From Argyresthia goedartella (lineage: Eukaryota; Arthropoda; Insecta; Lepidoptera; Argyresthiidae): a stretch of 64,000 nucleotides of DNA. The DNA lies in the NCBI GenBank assembly GCA_949825045.1, contig OX463827.1:7214501-7278500 (forward strand). The letters run 5' to 3'. The notes under the pieces are model-generated. The model was not told the DNA's origin, searched no databases, and saw only the letters and a program-made list of their open reading frames with translations. The position numbers were made by a program, and so were the translations under genes. Numbering within the stretch: position 1 is the stretch's first letter; each line of letters starts with the position of its first letter. Shown here piece after piece: positions 11,668 to 23,679 of this stretch.

Positions 11668-11921
11668 ACGACCCGGATGGCCGAGTCGGCAGTGACCCTG
11701 CCTACGAAGCCAAGGGTCCCGGGTTCGAGTCCCGGTGGGGGCAAATATTTGTTTGATGAGAACGGATGTTTGTATCCTAGTCTTGGTTGTTTATCTATCT
11801 CAGTATAATATTTATCTATATAAGTACGTGTATTGTTGTCTAGTACCCAAGATACAGGGAATCCTAGTTTGGGGCTAGATCAATGTGTGTAAATAGTGTC
11901 CACGGTATTATTATTATAATG
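11668..11921 (+). mobile_element. SINE-1 copy 1, tRNA-derived
   Basis: Has a polymerase III box A (TGGCCGAGTCGG, 11678-11689) and box B (GGGTTCGAGTCCC, 11721-11733) with tRNA-like spacing. These are followed by a tRNA-unrelated body (AAATATTTGTTTGATGAGAA, TTTATCTATCTCAGTATAAT, CCTAGTTTGGGGCTAGATCA) and a TTA-rich tail. The body recurs at 26375-26615 and, reversed, at 36965-37093. It would be mobilised by a partner LINE. Confidence 0.8.
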
Positions 11922-12225
11922 AACGCAAAATGTTCACAAAGTTATAGATAGCGCGGATTTCTCAAAATATTGAAGAAGATGGAGAGAATGTGCATATCAC
12001 GACGAAGTCTGATCGGGAGCCAGCCTAATTCCCTGCTATATTGGGACCCGTGGTCGTTTTACCTATACATAGATCAGTTTCCTAAAACTTTTTGAACTTA
12101 TCTGAATTGTACGATTCTGATAATAAAATCGTTATACTCCAATGAGACAAGTTGTTTATTTATTTGCAGAGTCGTTATATGGAAGATTAATAAAAAAGGG
12201 ACACAAAAAAAATAATATTGTAATG
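11922..12225. other. Spacer
   Basis: No supported feature. Confidence 0.4.
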
Positions 12226-12833
12226 ATGAACGTAAATAAACGGTTTTGCATGCCCTTATGGCATCGCGATTGCATATTTAGACGTAGAGATACCTATCGC
12301 TTGTTTCTATATAATATTTTGCACGTCCAAGTTTGTCTTAGTCTTACTGAATAATAAATAAACAAACAACTACTAATTATTTTATTATATCATACAAGTT
12401 TTACAAATATAATAGAGACGCAGAAATTTACGAATTATTATTTAAATGCTATTAGAAGTCTTTGTTCTTGCTGATGCAGTCGTTTAGCTATCTCCTTTTA
12501 ACGGACAGACAGAATAAAACTCTTCCAAAGTGATTTTATGAACATAAATAAATGATTTAGCAAGCCCTTATGGCATTGTGATTGCATATTTAAACATAGA
12601 GATATCGCTTGTTTCTATATAATAATTTGCATCTCCCAGCTTGCCTGAGTCTAACTTAATATTAAAAAAAACAAACAGCTAATAATTATTTCATACAAGT
12701 TTTACAAAATTAATTGAGACGGAGAAATGTATGAATGAACATTTAAATGGTAGTAGCTAGTAAGAAGTCTTTGTACTTTACTGAGGCAGTCGTATGGCCA
12801 TCTCCTTTTAACGGACGGAATATAATGGGGCCG
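12226..12833 (+). repeat. Diverged tandem duplication, about 312 bp period
   Basis: Two adjacent units start ATGAACGTAAATAAA (12226) and ATGAACATAAATAAA (12538). They share GCCCTTATGGCAT, GATTGCATATTTA, CGCTTGTTTCTATATAATA, CATACAAGTTTTACAAA and ATCTCCTTTTAACGGAC in the same order. Divergence with small indels indicates an old duplication. It has no coding signal. Confidence 0.75.
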
Positions 12834-13924
12834 AGCGGGCGTTGTCGCTTGTAAATGATTGAATTGTTTAATTTATCAGGAATTAAATAGACTTAAACAC
12901 ACTTAAATATATTATACTTAAAAAAATACCTACATATACAACCAACATCCATTAAATATATAAATATATTATATACTTACTATAATTTGATAATAATATA
13001 TAATAATAATAAATATACTTACTTTAACTTACTTTTTTTAACATTTATTTGAAAAAAAAAACCTCGGATCAGACTGTATAGTCAATAGCGTTGATGTCTA
13101 TCGGCATATACGTAGCATCTGATAAAGAATGCATTTTGTCGAATATTTCAACGATTTGATCCCAACAAGTACCATATACATATACCTTAATATAAGTAAT
13201 ATACATAAATAGCTTTCTGCATACCAAACGAGTCGTCTACGTAATCATATCCTAGAAAAAATCCACATTACACGTTCGAAGCGCATCCTTTTCAGTGAAA
13301 TGAATGCCTCTAATTAACGACAGGCCTCTTTCAGTCTATACCTCCTTCTTTATCGCGTATCTACCCTACCCTTTGGTTCAGATGTATAAGCAGTGGAACC
13401 GACTCGCGCATTTACCAAATAAACCGAAAAAGAAAGGGTATTTTCAATAGTAATCAGTAAAATGGTTTCTTCAACTTCAACAAAAAAGTTATAATCTTAT
13501 AAAGGCCTTAGAGTCATTCCTATTATTATATTCCTCCAAATTTCTTCATCAAGAATCTGACATGTACAACGTGGGTTATTCAACTGTCAGATCAATAGCT
13601 GTCACTTTTAAACTACCCACTAGTTATTTATCACAATTATTGATCACTGTTAGAACATCCGTAAAATGAACTGAAGATCAATTACTTATCTTAAGTTCAA
13701 ATATTTTTATTCATAATAGCACAAAAATTGAGACTTAACGAACATCATAACATAATCAAGCAAGCATAATAAGATTTTTTTGTATTTCTTGTGGAATTTT
13801 ATTGTAGAAGCATTTACAGTGTCCCATAAAAGAACTACTAACAAAGGTAAAAAAAGCTTATGTTTTATTTCTAGTTTGCATATTGTGGTGGCTATCAATG
13901 GTTTTATAGCTACGAAATTATGTT
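12834..13924. other. AT-rich non-coding stretch
   Basis: Rich in TTA/TAA triplets around 12930-13030. No supported gene or shared repeat was seen. Confidence 0.45.
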
Positions 13925-14310
13925 TTCATAGATATAATGACTTGAAACTTTTAGGATGTTGGTTTATTTGAAGAAATCTCTCAGAGACTCTACTACCTAT
14001 CTTATAAATAAATAGCATCGCTCTCTTCTGCAAAATGACGATGGTCTCACTGTCAGCAGCCTGTCCCCATAGTAGTATGTCGTAGGACATAATGCTATGG
14101 AAATAACTAAAATATTTGCCTAGCATGTCTAGCAGTTGCAACGTCAGTCAATTCCCTGATTCTTTTAACTGCTCGTGCTGCGGAAATGAGTCTATGTGCT
14201 AATTTTACAATATGGGGACCCCACTGTAGTTTGGCATTAATAGTGATGTCGAGAAATACAGTTTCATCTACTGATGAAAATGTATTTCTCGGCGTCACTA
14301 CTAGTAAGTC
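13925..14310 (-). pseudogene. LINE-B fragment, RT C-terminal region
   Basis: On the minus strand, readable pieces include LQWGPHI, TDVATAR, YFHSIMSYDILLWGQAAD and VILQKRA. These match LINE-B copies at 30224-30541 and 51780-52000, where the corresponding text is LQWGPHIDKLAGK and SYGILLWGKAADIQT. Frames change within it and nothing upstream or downstream of the element remains. It is an old truncated insertion, more diverged than the other LINE-B copies. Confidence 0.75.
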
Positions 14311-14432
14311 TTAGCCTGTATTTCTACAATACAATGTTACTCTCAACTTGCCTTACATCAGCTAAAGTGAGTTGATGCAGGGTTTGCACCGCATTCGAAA
14401 CCGCATCTCCTGCGCAATGAACTATCTTGAAT

Positions 14433-14478
14433 CGTTTCAGAGCCACTTGGTCAAGTGTGACCAAGTGACTCTGAAACG
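14433..14478. repeat. Short near-perfect palindrome
   Basis: Arms CGTTTCAGAGCCACTTGGTC and GACCAAGTGACTCTGAAACG pair with one mismatch around a very short centre. Confidence 0.85.
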
Positions 14479-14612
14479 GTTGCCAGTGTTATTTCTATGT
14501 GTACATATGGATAGTATTTCGATTATATTTTTTTATTATTAATTGTAAAGAGAATAAATAAATTTTGATATTTCGAAAAAATATATGTAATGTTCATATT
14601 TGCATAATTGCA

Positions 14613-14698
14613 AATCAGTTCATATTTGCATAATTGTAACAAACATCTAAAATTATTTTTTTAGATGTTTGTTACAATTATGCAAATATGAACTGATT
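14613..14698. repeat. Perfect 40 bp inverted repeat
   Basis: The left arm 14613-14652 (starting AATCAGTTCATATTTGCATA) is exactly complementary to 14659-14698 across a 6 bp centre, TTATTT. Just upstream, 14592-14611 repeats part of the arm (GTTCATATTTGCATAATTGC). It has no coding capacity. Confidence 0.9.
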
Positions 14699-14719
14699 TT
14701 GATAATTCTGGTTTTGTTT

Positions 14720-15004
14720 GGTAGATCATACTTCAAAGGTAGTCCCACTTAAATTTTAATGAAATATTTTCCTTTTTTTTTAATCAACAAATACAAAAAA
14801 TACATACCAAGATGACGTTTTGGTTTGTGGTTCCGTGCAGCAAAAGTTTTGACGAGGACTATTCATGTACACAGACTTCATTCGTATCCCAAACGGGAGG
14901 AAGAAATAGGGCTTGAACTTGAAGTTAGTTATTTTTAAGTTTTTAACTTGGTGAATTATCTTCAATATTCGTGTATGAGAACGAAGTTTTTTTTTACAAT
15001 GTAA
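14720..15004. other. Spacer
   Basis: No supported feature. Confidence 0.4.
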
Positions 15005-15190
15005 TGCAACATTGCTTCTGGCTCCACACTAGGATACTCTGTTCCCACAAACCAGAAACAGCGACGTCACAGACTATGTACATCCACGACCTAGAGATTT
15101 TTTTCTTTATCCCTAGCCGGGGATCGAACCCGGGACCTCTCGGGTGGTAGGCAGAGCCACAACTAGAGCATCACAGAGGTTATCGAACGT
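15005..15190 (-). mobile_element. SINE-2 copy 1, tRNA-derived
   Basis: On the minus strand a box B (complement of GGGGATCGAACCC at 15119-15131) follows a tRNA-like start with CTCTGTGATGCTCTAGTTG. The downstream body contains GTGACGTCGCTGTTTCTGG and ends near AGAAGCAATGTTG. The same body is at 23680-23843 (minus) and 59995-60145 (plus). Confidence 0.7.
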
Positions 15191-16254
15191 CAATGGGAAC
15201 TACATGAAAAAAAAAAAGTTTTTCACTTAAAAAGTGCTATTTCTTGAGAACTAAAAAGAATATTGATGTGGTTCTTATGTCAAAAAATAGGTATTCAAAA
15301 TGTGTTTGAAACTAAGAAATAATCAGTGGTTTTGAAAAATAGCAAAAAACACATGATTTTCTCAATGTTCTGCGGCAGCGACTAACGTAACAGCCATGTT
15401 ACAGTGAGAGCTGTTACACACTTTATTTTAATATGGTTGTATCCAAAATTTTAAGCAGCCTTAAATAAAATCTTTAAAAAAAATATTTTCCTTGCTAGAC
15501 GGATGGCACCTCCAGTGCTAATTCCTCTGACACCCCTGTGCAAGAAGGGTAGACTCATGTCTAGTGATAATGACTGCATTTTTCCGTGAGACTGGTTTTA
15601 TAATACTCCATATAAAATAGTCTTTGGCGTTATTTGATACTCCAACTACGGTGATATGAAGGTTTCTTCATTATGTTTATCAATCACCGTTAGAACTTCC
15701 GTTTTATTTATGGGTATTGGCTAAACTTGGTCACAACTTCATTTTTTCATTCTTGCAAAATATGTCACCAACTCTGAACTTAAACTTCTTGAGGAAATGA
15801 GTAAAAAAGTAAAGATGGACTTTAGGGTTATGGTATTTTTTCAAAAATAGTATGAAATTTTCCCATAACATCTGTGAAGAGAGTATCCGAAAGTGACTCA
15901 TCCTGGACAATTTTTGGGAGTGTCCAGGAAAACGCAAAACTGTCCAAGCAAGTAAGAATGAAATCCCATTACATATCATGATATTTAAATATAGAACTTT
16001 TCAAAGATAAGCTAAGGAGGTTATTGGCAGTTAAGGGCCTTTAAAAAAAAGGAAGTACCATAGAGGTTGGCTTGTCCGAATTGCAGTTATATTGCACGCT
16101 GTAAAATGGCGGAAAACTCAGTTCATTCGTATTTTTGACTATTTTGAAACTAATTAGGTAATAGGAATTCGATACTTACAGAAGAAAAAGAAGAATAACA
16201 TAAAATAGTTTTTATTTTTTGAGAAAAGCACTCGAAATCATACTCGTTCAGGAT
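15191..16254. other. Non-coding stretch
   Basis: AT-rich. The open frame at 15731-15979 (minus) has no recognisable motif and was not accepted as a gene. Confidence 0.4.
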
Positions 16255-16500
16255 GGTCTCGCACTAATATACTATTCCTTTTCTTGTGGAGTAAGATGGG
16301 ACACCTGATACGGCACGATAACTTCCTCCAAACTATACTGGAAAGTCAAATAGAGGGAAGAAGGAAAAGTGGTAGACTATGGAGAACTACATGGACCAAG
16401 TGAAGGAGACGATAAATGTAGTGTCATATCAGGATGCCAAGGAGAGGGCAGTGTGTAGAAGTGCATGGAAGGAACTCTACCGACAAGGTCTTAAATAATG
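16255..16500 (+). pseudogene. Decayed LINE C-terminal remnant
   Basis: Conceptual text across several frames resembles the end of RTE/R1-type ORF2 proteins: a GH.LR-like start, then LESQIEGRRKSGR-like residues around 16340-16380, and a W-containing end near 16460. Multiple stops and frame changes are present. No RT core is nearby, so it is only a relic. Confidence 0.45.
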
Positions 16501-16539
16501 AATGAATGTGTAGGAAGACCTAGACTCGTACCAATTTTC

Positions 16540-18060
16540 ATGATTCTAGGTAAACAAGATATATATAGGTTTTGATTATCTTGCGAATATCAAGCAATTT
16601 CTAAATTTTGATATATATATCGTAACTTTTTGATTTTTCACAACTGTAACAGATTTTATACCTAAATAATCGATATTAATTAATTTCAACTTGATATATC
16701 TGCGCGGTCTTGAGTAAAAGGTTTTTGGTACAAGGACAGACAGACGGACAGACGCACGGACAACAAAGTGATCCTATAAGGGTTCCTTTCTTCCGGTGCG
16801 GATCCCTTAAATGGATGATTTTACATATATATGATAAATAAAACACAACAATAAAAAGGACAGAACACAGCAATCCGCCATGTTATGTTGAAAACCAACC
16901 AGAGCAGAAATTACGTCATGAATGCTTTTACCATTTCAACTATTTATTTCATGTATAACTACCTATTTAAGAACTATATAAGAAACTCTTTAGTCCCATT
17001 TACAAATACATGATGGAACAAGCGACGCCAGAACACTCCGGAACGTTTTCAGCGAAAGTTTTTAAATTAGTCATTCAAAATCAGTAATTTGAAAATTTAA
17101 ATTTCTCACTAAACTTTTATTTTTTTCTGGAATATGATTGAATTAGTAAATAAGTAATATAAATGGGTATCCAGGAATTATGAATAAGTTTTTCAAAATG
17201 AGTTACAAAGCTGTTACATTATTGTCTGGACTGATGTATTCTAAGTAAAAACTTTTGGACCGCTGTAATGGAGCCACTAAATATATCCAGAGCTGCAGAC
17301 TGATCCGAAATGGTACGTCCGGAAATACAAATAGCTTGCTCGAGCATGAACATCTTCCATACACTTGGCTTTTCATAGGATGTGAACTCTAATGCCATTG
17401 CGATGCATTAAAAGAAATATGCGAGCGAAAAGTTTTATAACTTCGGAAATAGAATAAGCAAACTACGGAATTCACTGCCAAAGTAAAGACAATACTCCAA
17501 CTGTAATTATTTTAAAAACCGCCCATGTGCGAGTTCAACTCGCGTACCAAGAGTTCCGCACAAATCGCATGTAAATTACAGTTTTCAGGTTTTTTTCCTT
17601 TAATTGTTGTGCTCGTGTCAAATTTCATGATTCTAAGTAAAAGGGATGGGTGATATTATTTTAATTTTAAGGTTCTTTGTAGACGAACGGACAGATAGAC
17701 TAGCAAACAAACAGAAATTTACAGTTTTCGAATGTTTCCCTTCATTTGTGCTACCTTGCTGCGTACCAAATTTCATGATTGTAGGAACACGGGAAGTGCC
17801 CTTTAGGGTTTTGATTCCCTTGCGAATATCAAGCAATTTCAGAAAATGGTGACTTATATGGTGGCATCTTTTAATTGCGTTGACCTATATGCATTTTTTC
17901 AAATTTAAGAGACTATAGACATGATTAATCGATATTGTTTTCAACTTTATACTTTTATGCATTCCTGAGAAAAAGGGTCTTCACAGACGGACAGACAGAC
18001 AACGAAGTTGTTATTCTGTGGTTCCCTTTTCTCTTTTAAGGTATAGAAACCTTAAAAAAT
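16540..18060 (+). repeat. Cluster of interspersed repeats with GACGGACAGACAG motifs
   Basis: Three partial units are seen. Each contains TTTCATGATTCTA-like text followed, in full units, by GACAGACAGACGG-type runs and a conserved end near GGTTCC and ACCTTAAAA (16730-16812 and 17985-18060). A related head with GTGCGAGTTCAACTCGCG lies at 17526-17543. A further unit is at 22320-22820. This is a common-looking insect repeat without coding capacity; its class is undetermined. Confidence 0.5.
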
Positions 18061-18896
18061 AGCACTAAAAATTTAACTATGAAAGTGAAGACTTATTTAA
18101 ATTTCGAACACGAAGCGCGCCACAAATTAAAGTATAAGCGAAGTTTTTACTTTAATTTCGAACATGAATCTGCAATGTTTTCTTATTTTACTAAGTATTT
18201 TTTACTGTTTGCTTTTTAATAAAAACTCTGTCACAAGGCCATACCATTACCTTTTATCAAAAAAGCATAGATATCATTGGCGGGAAAAAGAACTAAAAAG
18301 CTCTGCAAAAAGAAAACGTGAAACATAGGCATTTCAGCTTGGGTCTGAAATCTCGTAGCTTTATTCATAATTAGCCTTGTATATCACCTCGAAACTTTTA
18401 AATAAATCCTTTCCATAGTATTAACAGGTAAAATGTAAGTAACTAATAGAACATAAGGAAATAAAATCTCAAACACCCAATATCTCACGTGCCGAGACCT
18501 GCCAGTAAAGCAGAATTATTAATTCAAGCTGAAACGATATATTTAAATGTTAACTAGGTTCAGATAGAATAGCATCATTAATAGTTTTTATAAACTAATT
18601 TTAATACCAGAATATACTAACTAGATGATCAAGTGAACTTAGCTCAAGTGAAGTTCGATCAATATTTAGGAGTAGCTTCATTCCAAGATATAATTATAAT
18701 TTACCAAGTAGTCTCAATCTTAGATAATTTATTTAAAAATACTTTTAAAATGGCGTCATACCTTCGGCCCCATAAACTACCCACTATTTTAAGAGACTAT
18801 ACTTAGGTATATAATATTGGGTATTAAACCCTAGCTGTTATTAAAACATGGCTAGTCACTTAAAAATAAGGATTTGCACAGCAAAAAAAGATCAAC
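18061..18896. other. AT-rich spacer
   Basis: No supported feature. Confidence 0.4.
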
Positions 18897-19085
18897 ATAC
18901 AACATAAACACCTTTTATGTTTTAAATATTTTTGTTGTTCTTACATGTTCAACCTAACACGAAGGATTAAGGGGACTTCGCTTCGTTCACCCCTTTTAAC
19001 CTTCACCTAAGCTACCGCAGCATTTTGCTGATATTTGCTGCGCAAATCAGTATTTTTGATTTGCAGTTTAATATTTCCCTTAAAA
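18897..19085 (-). repeat. Repeat R, longest copy
   Basis: Contains TTCTTACATGTTCAACCTAA, the G/C-rich middle with CTTCGCTTCGTTCACCCC, CACCTAAGCTACCGCAGC and GATTTGCAGTTTAATATTTC. It aligns in reverse with 207-375 over nearly the whole length and supplies the middle that copy 1 lacks. Confidence 0.65.
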
Positions 19086-19796
19086 CATTTTGTCCGTAAC
19101 AAAACTTTATTCTTCAAATATCTACTTGGTAAATAATGATATCTTCGAAAGAAGCGATCATCACTCATAGAGTGAAGTGAGTGAAGTGAAGTTCACTTGA
19201 GGTAAGTCCGTTTGATAGAGTTTTGCATATAAAAACCATGAATGGTAAAAACTGATGTTTATTTGTAGATATAAATATATACTACTAGTGCATGTATAGC
19301 TTAAAAAGATTGCTCAACCTCTCTTCTGTAGGTATCGTTGAATGTCGTCGACCCTGACGATATCGTTAGACACTCGAGGTGTACATCCATAGTTTCAGGT
19401 AAGTAAACAAGTTGGTATGTTAACATATCTTATACGTCGTTTCCTTTAAGTTTTTACTGTTGGGGACTCCACACCGACAAAATCGTTGAACACTCGGAGT
19501 GAACTCTGATATGATAGGGTTACTATACCTAGTATAGATACGTCTAACAGGAAGAATATGTTTATCTTATGTAGATAACACCTATTTTCTATGAATTTTG
19601 TTTTTGGAGATGGGTAGTAATTCCCGATATTAATATATTGAAGAGGACATTTTTTTCAAGAGTGACGGAAACATTTTGTTAATTTTGAAAATATTTATTG
19701 AGTCGTAGAGTTTTACGGTCGGATTCTTAGCCCGGCAATATAAGGAAGAGTAACTAAATAATATATACATATCTTACTTCAAAAAAAAAAAAACCT
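19086..19796. other. Spacer
   Basis: A loosely repeated text (TCGTTAGACACTCGAGGTG near 19362 and TCGTTGAACACTCGGAGTG near 19482) was seen, but nothing else. Confidence 0.4.
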
Positions 19797-20131
19797 TTAT
19801 CTACACACGTATCATAAACCCTCTTTACTGCGTTAAAAAACCGCACGTTACGATCAGCATTATGTTAAACTACTTGGTAAAAACTACACATTATGGTCAT
19901 TATGTGTAGTTTCTACATATAATGACATTCAAATTTCGAACGCCGACGCCCACCCGCGTGCCGTCCCTAGTTTGTCTGTGAAGTTGGTACTGACATTCAA
20001 TTTCGGCCGACGCCCGTCTGCGTGAAGTTGGTACTAAAGAACAAGCTAAACAATTGCAGAACCACAATGCCGGTCAAACATGCGGTTCCTGAACACATCA
20101 AAGAGAGCTTATGATATGTGTGTAGATAAAC
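19797..20131 (-). mobile_element. MITE-A copy 2
   Basis: TIRs are TTTATCTACACACGTATCAT at the left and TTATGATATGTGTGTAGATA at the right. The interior holds CTCTTTACTGCGTT, AACCGCACGTTACGATCAGC, AAATTTCGAACGCCGACGCC and ATGCCGGTCAAACATGCGG. It is in inverse orientation to copy 1 and is followed directly by the flank module. About 335 bp, non-coding. Confidence 0.75.
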
Positions 20132-20263
20132 TAGAGTATGTAACTGTACATAATTAGGCAATAAAACTCTCGAGTGATATTATTATGAAACTCGCCTTCG
20201 GCACGTTTCATAAACCCACTCTCGAGTTTTAATGCCCTCCATTATGCAGCAGTCACATAAACT
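20132..20263 (+). repeat. Flank module of MITE-A copy 2
   Basis: Matches 591-722 in reverse and 50076-50181 directly: GTATGTAACTGTAC, GAAACTCGCCTTCGGC, TTTCATAAACCCACTCTCGA and AGTCACATAAACT. Confidence 0.65.
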
Positions 20264-21509
20264 AATTATATATCCGTTATTTTATGATGGACAGGAACGA
20301 AACGACGGCTTCGGTCATGCGAAAAAGCCCATGCCCGTCATCGTCTTCCATCTTCTAATTATTCACACAATTGTGTTTACAAAACTATCGTCAAAGGCAA
20401 ATTTTTAATTTTTTTTGACAAAGGAATGAAGAAAACTTTCATGGCACGGGCTATATATGGGATCGAACTAAGGAATGACGCGATTTAAGAAGTGTTTTTA
20501 AAGAAATTCTGTAAACCACGCGTAATGTGCACCTCGGGAACTCGGGATATCTGAAGGAGGAAGCAACAAAGTATAATATGCCAATAGCAATGGCAATGCC
20601 CCCGCCCCCCGCACCATGCCCCGCCGCAACCTTCGGCTGATCGCGATCCGGGACCATCAGCGCATAACTTTAATAAACATGAAAAATAAAAATTTGGGAG
20701 ACGATTTGGGGTCTAATGATGTACTATTGAATAACCGCTTAACACGCCCACTGCGTTTAAGGCCTAAAGATCTCCTGCATGTTCTCCCGTGCAGTGCGGG
20801 TGAAATATACTGACGTTTCGCTCTCGTGCGGAGCTCATACAATCAAAAGTACTGCTTGTGCGAAAGAGATGAAAGTACGGTTCAGTTTTTAAAGGTTTTA
20901 CTATAAAACGTCAGAATATTTGAGAGAGGTCTATAGACCTCTTCCCGCACTGAAAAGAAAATATTTCAATTCAGTGCGGAAAGGAGGTCGAAAGGCCTCT
21001 TGTTCCAGAAGTGGTCTTCGCACCCCCTCCCGCACCCGTATACGTGACTGATTGAATACCTATCGATTAGAGATGTGCAGGGCGTTGACGCGAAAGCATC
21101 TAATTAATGCATCTAAGTCGTAAGTGTTAAGGGAAACTAATACGTACCTATTTCTAAGTGTTTGTGATTATGGTGTAAGTGTATTCACTAGTGAATAGCT
21201 CAAAAGTACCTTATTTCAGTGCTGTAGGGGGCCCTTAAACCTCTTGTATATTTTTGCTTATACCGCAATAACCTGTCATCGGAACCCCAGGCGAAGGCAG
21301 ACTATAATAATTTCAATCCCCTACAATGCGCTTCTACGAAAAAAAATCGAAAAAAAACCTATTTCGTGAAGTTATAAACATCTGAAGTAACTATTTCGAT
21401 TAGAGGTCAAAAGGCCCCCATCGCACTAGAGGAGTGGTACACCAAGGGCTGAAAGACCTCCTAAAGCACTAGTTGAAAGTTCACTAATTCATGCTTCGCA
21501 GTTAGCGTG
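20264..21509. other. Non-coding stretch with a hairpin
   Basis: No supported gene. A local inverted repeat pairs CCGCACTGAA with TTCAGTGCGG at about 20945-20980. Recurring AGGTC..AAAGGCC-type text occurs around 20930-21010 and 21405-21470. Confidence 0.45.
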
Positions 21510-21513
21510 TTAA

Positions 21514-21603
21514 CCTCTCGAGCCCTGAACCTGATTATTAAGCATCGCGATTTTGAACCTCATGCACAGGGGCACCACAGTGGCATCATCAGGGCTTGAG
21601 GGG
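21514..21603. mobile_element. 90 bp TTAA-flanked piggyBac-like MITE
   Basis: TTAA occurs at both edges (21510-21513, 21604-21607). The ends CCTCTCGAGCCCTGA and the complement of TCAGGGCTTGAGGGG agree at 13 of 15 positions. A TTAA duplication with CC-starting TIRs is the piggyBac signature. There is no ORF. Confidence 0.6.
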
Positions 21604-21607
21604 TTAA

Positions 21608-22937
21608 ATGTGGGTGCAACTGCGCCTTAGCCAGCCCCTATGGGAAAAGGCGTGACTATTATGCTATGTTACAAACAGGGTTGTAGATTCAACCCAAACT
21701 CCATATTATCAACCTAAATGTGTGGTTCTGTGAGGATTGTGACAGACACACAGACATCACTATCCCATACACTAAGCTCTTACATACCCTTGTCAGCACA
21801 TATTAAAACCGCAACCAACTATAGTATTCATTTGTAGCAAACGAAACCCAATCTTAACCTGTCGCAATAAGGTTTGGTGCGCAAGCAAAACACGGGGTGA
21901 CGGCGGCGTAAGTTAGGGGTTAACCAGTTGTGTCGCACCGCACATACCCTGTTACTAAAAGCTACGAGTCGATGTTTTTGTGGTATATAGGTGTCCCGTT
22001 ACTTAGCGTCAAGCGAGTGCCAGGAGATAGCCTGTTCTTACCCAGACACTGGGTCCCGCAAAACGTATTTATTGATAGGAATTTTGTAAAAATTGTTCCC
22101 CAAGTTAAAACTTAAAAATAAACAGACTCCAAGTCCTTTTACGTCCTCCGCCTTCGGAATGCGAATTTCTTCTGTACATACACACGAAAACGATACTGCG
22201 AAACCTGTCTTCTTAATACAACACCAATCTACGGGCCAGGAAAAATATGCCAGATTGCATCTCATTTTATGATAAAGAACGTAAACACCATTAATATTCA
22301 CCAAGTTAGAAATTTTAACAAAACGGTCAAGTGCGAGTCGAATTCACGCACGAAGGGTTCCGTACCACCGTATAATGGTAGGGATGGTGTGGAGTGAATA
22401 GTTTGGATTTTACTTAGCAAAATGTTGTTTACATTTCATTTCATTTATTTTCATTTATTTATTTATTGCATACATGTGGTACATAAGATGTCAATTAACA
22501 AATAAAGACCCTAACATGTGCCCTGCTAGGGCATTGCAAAGTTATTGGTGCGGCTACTTTCACACTCCATTTACGTAACCAGGTGCATTCATTACTTTGT
22601 ATGTGGTTTTGAAAGAATCGTTGTATGGGAGCCCTCTTAAGCATTTATTTTATTCAGTTTTTTTGAATTTGTTGTTATAGCGGCAACAAAAATACATCAT
22701 CTGTGACAATTTCATCAGCCTAACTATCACGGTTCATGAGATACAGCCTGGTGACGGACGCACGGACTTAGAGGCTTAGAGGGTACCGTTTGGCACCATT
22801 CGGGTACTGAACCCTTAAAAACCAAGCCTTATGTCTTACTCCCCGGTCGGGATGCAAATGTCGTCAAAATAGGCAAAAACAAGGTTACGAAATATGTCTG
22901 CCTGACAGTCAAGCCCATATTACAAGACATAATAGTA
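21608..22937. other. Non-coding stretch with interspersed repeat pieces
   Basis: 22320-22820 holds another unit of the family seen at 16540-18060: head GGTCAAGTGCGAGTCGAATT, then CGAAGGGTTCCGTACC, and an end with GACGGACGCACGGAC and ACTGAACCCTTAAAA. No gene is supported. Confidence 0.45.
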
Positions 22938-23213
22938 GTTTATCTACACACGTATCATAAGTTCTCTTTGATGTGTTCATTCCAAATTTGAATGTCAGTA
23001 CCAACTTCACAGACAAACTAGGGGCGGCACGAAGGCGGGCTTCGGCGTTCGAAATTTGAATGTCATAATATGCAGAAAATTTACACATTGTGGTCATAAT
23101 GTACAAATTTTCACACAAGAAATGAGTTTTTACCAAATAGTTTTACATTATGCTGGTCTTAACGTGCGGTTTTTAGACGCAGTAAAGAGGGTTTATGATA
23201 CGTGTGTAGATAA
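22938..23213 (+). mobile_element. MITE-A copy 3, uninterrupted
   Basis: This 276 bp copy runs from GTTTATCTACACACGTATCA to TGATACGTGTGTAGATAA. It contains CTCTTTGATGTGTTC, GGGGCGGCACGAAGGCGGGC, GTGGTCATAATGTACAAATT and TTAACGTGCGG. It serves as the empty-site reference for the insertions in the other copies. It lacks the flank module and the ATGCCGGTC block. Confidence 0.75.
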
Positions 23214-23679
23214 CCGAATATACGGTAGTTATAGATAAAAATCATCTTATTTCCATGACCTTTAACACGACTGGTAAGTCACAGTAAAGCAATAATTATT
23301 ATTACACGCAATTTCGTTTTCCTTGATTATATCATAATTGCAGACTTTAAAAAACAAACTACTGGACCGATTTCAAATTTTTGAAAAACTGGGACCAAAC
23401 TGGAAGCCCCCTTTCAAATTAAAAAATGATTTTTGAAATTGGTACATAAATAGCACCAGTTTTGAGGTACAACCTGGCACATTAGAAAAAAAATACAACC
23501 TAAATGGGAACACTCGTCTTTTTTGAAGTCGGATAAAAATTAAAATGTCACCATGTCATAAGATTACTTTGACATTTGACACTTTGACATTAAATACCGA
23601 TAATTATAGATATTTTTAAATATTTTTGACGGCCATCTCTTGGTATATAAAGGTTATTTGTTTACATGCATTCACATAC
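23214..23679. other. Spacer
   Basis: No supported feature. Confidence 0.4.

Noticed and set aside
11668..11750. tRNA gene
   Set aside because: Box A and box B are present, but there is no acceptor stem pairing, and the same unit with a long non-tRNA body recurs at 26375 and 36965. It is a tRNA-derived SINE.
14433..14478. Intrinsic transcription terminator
   Set aside because: The hairpin has no meaning as a bacterial terminator here; introns, SINEs and poly-A signals show a eukaryote.
20451..20842. Small overlapping ORFs on both strands as host genes
   Set aside because: 60-68 codons each, no motif, no splice or start context, and both strands are equally open.
22038..22304. 88-codon minus-strand ORF as a gene
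   Set aside because: No motif, no conserved neighbour and composition typical of chance in AT-rich DNA.
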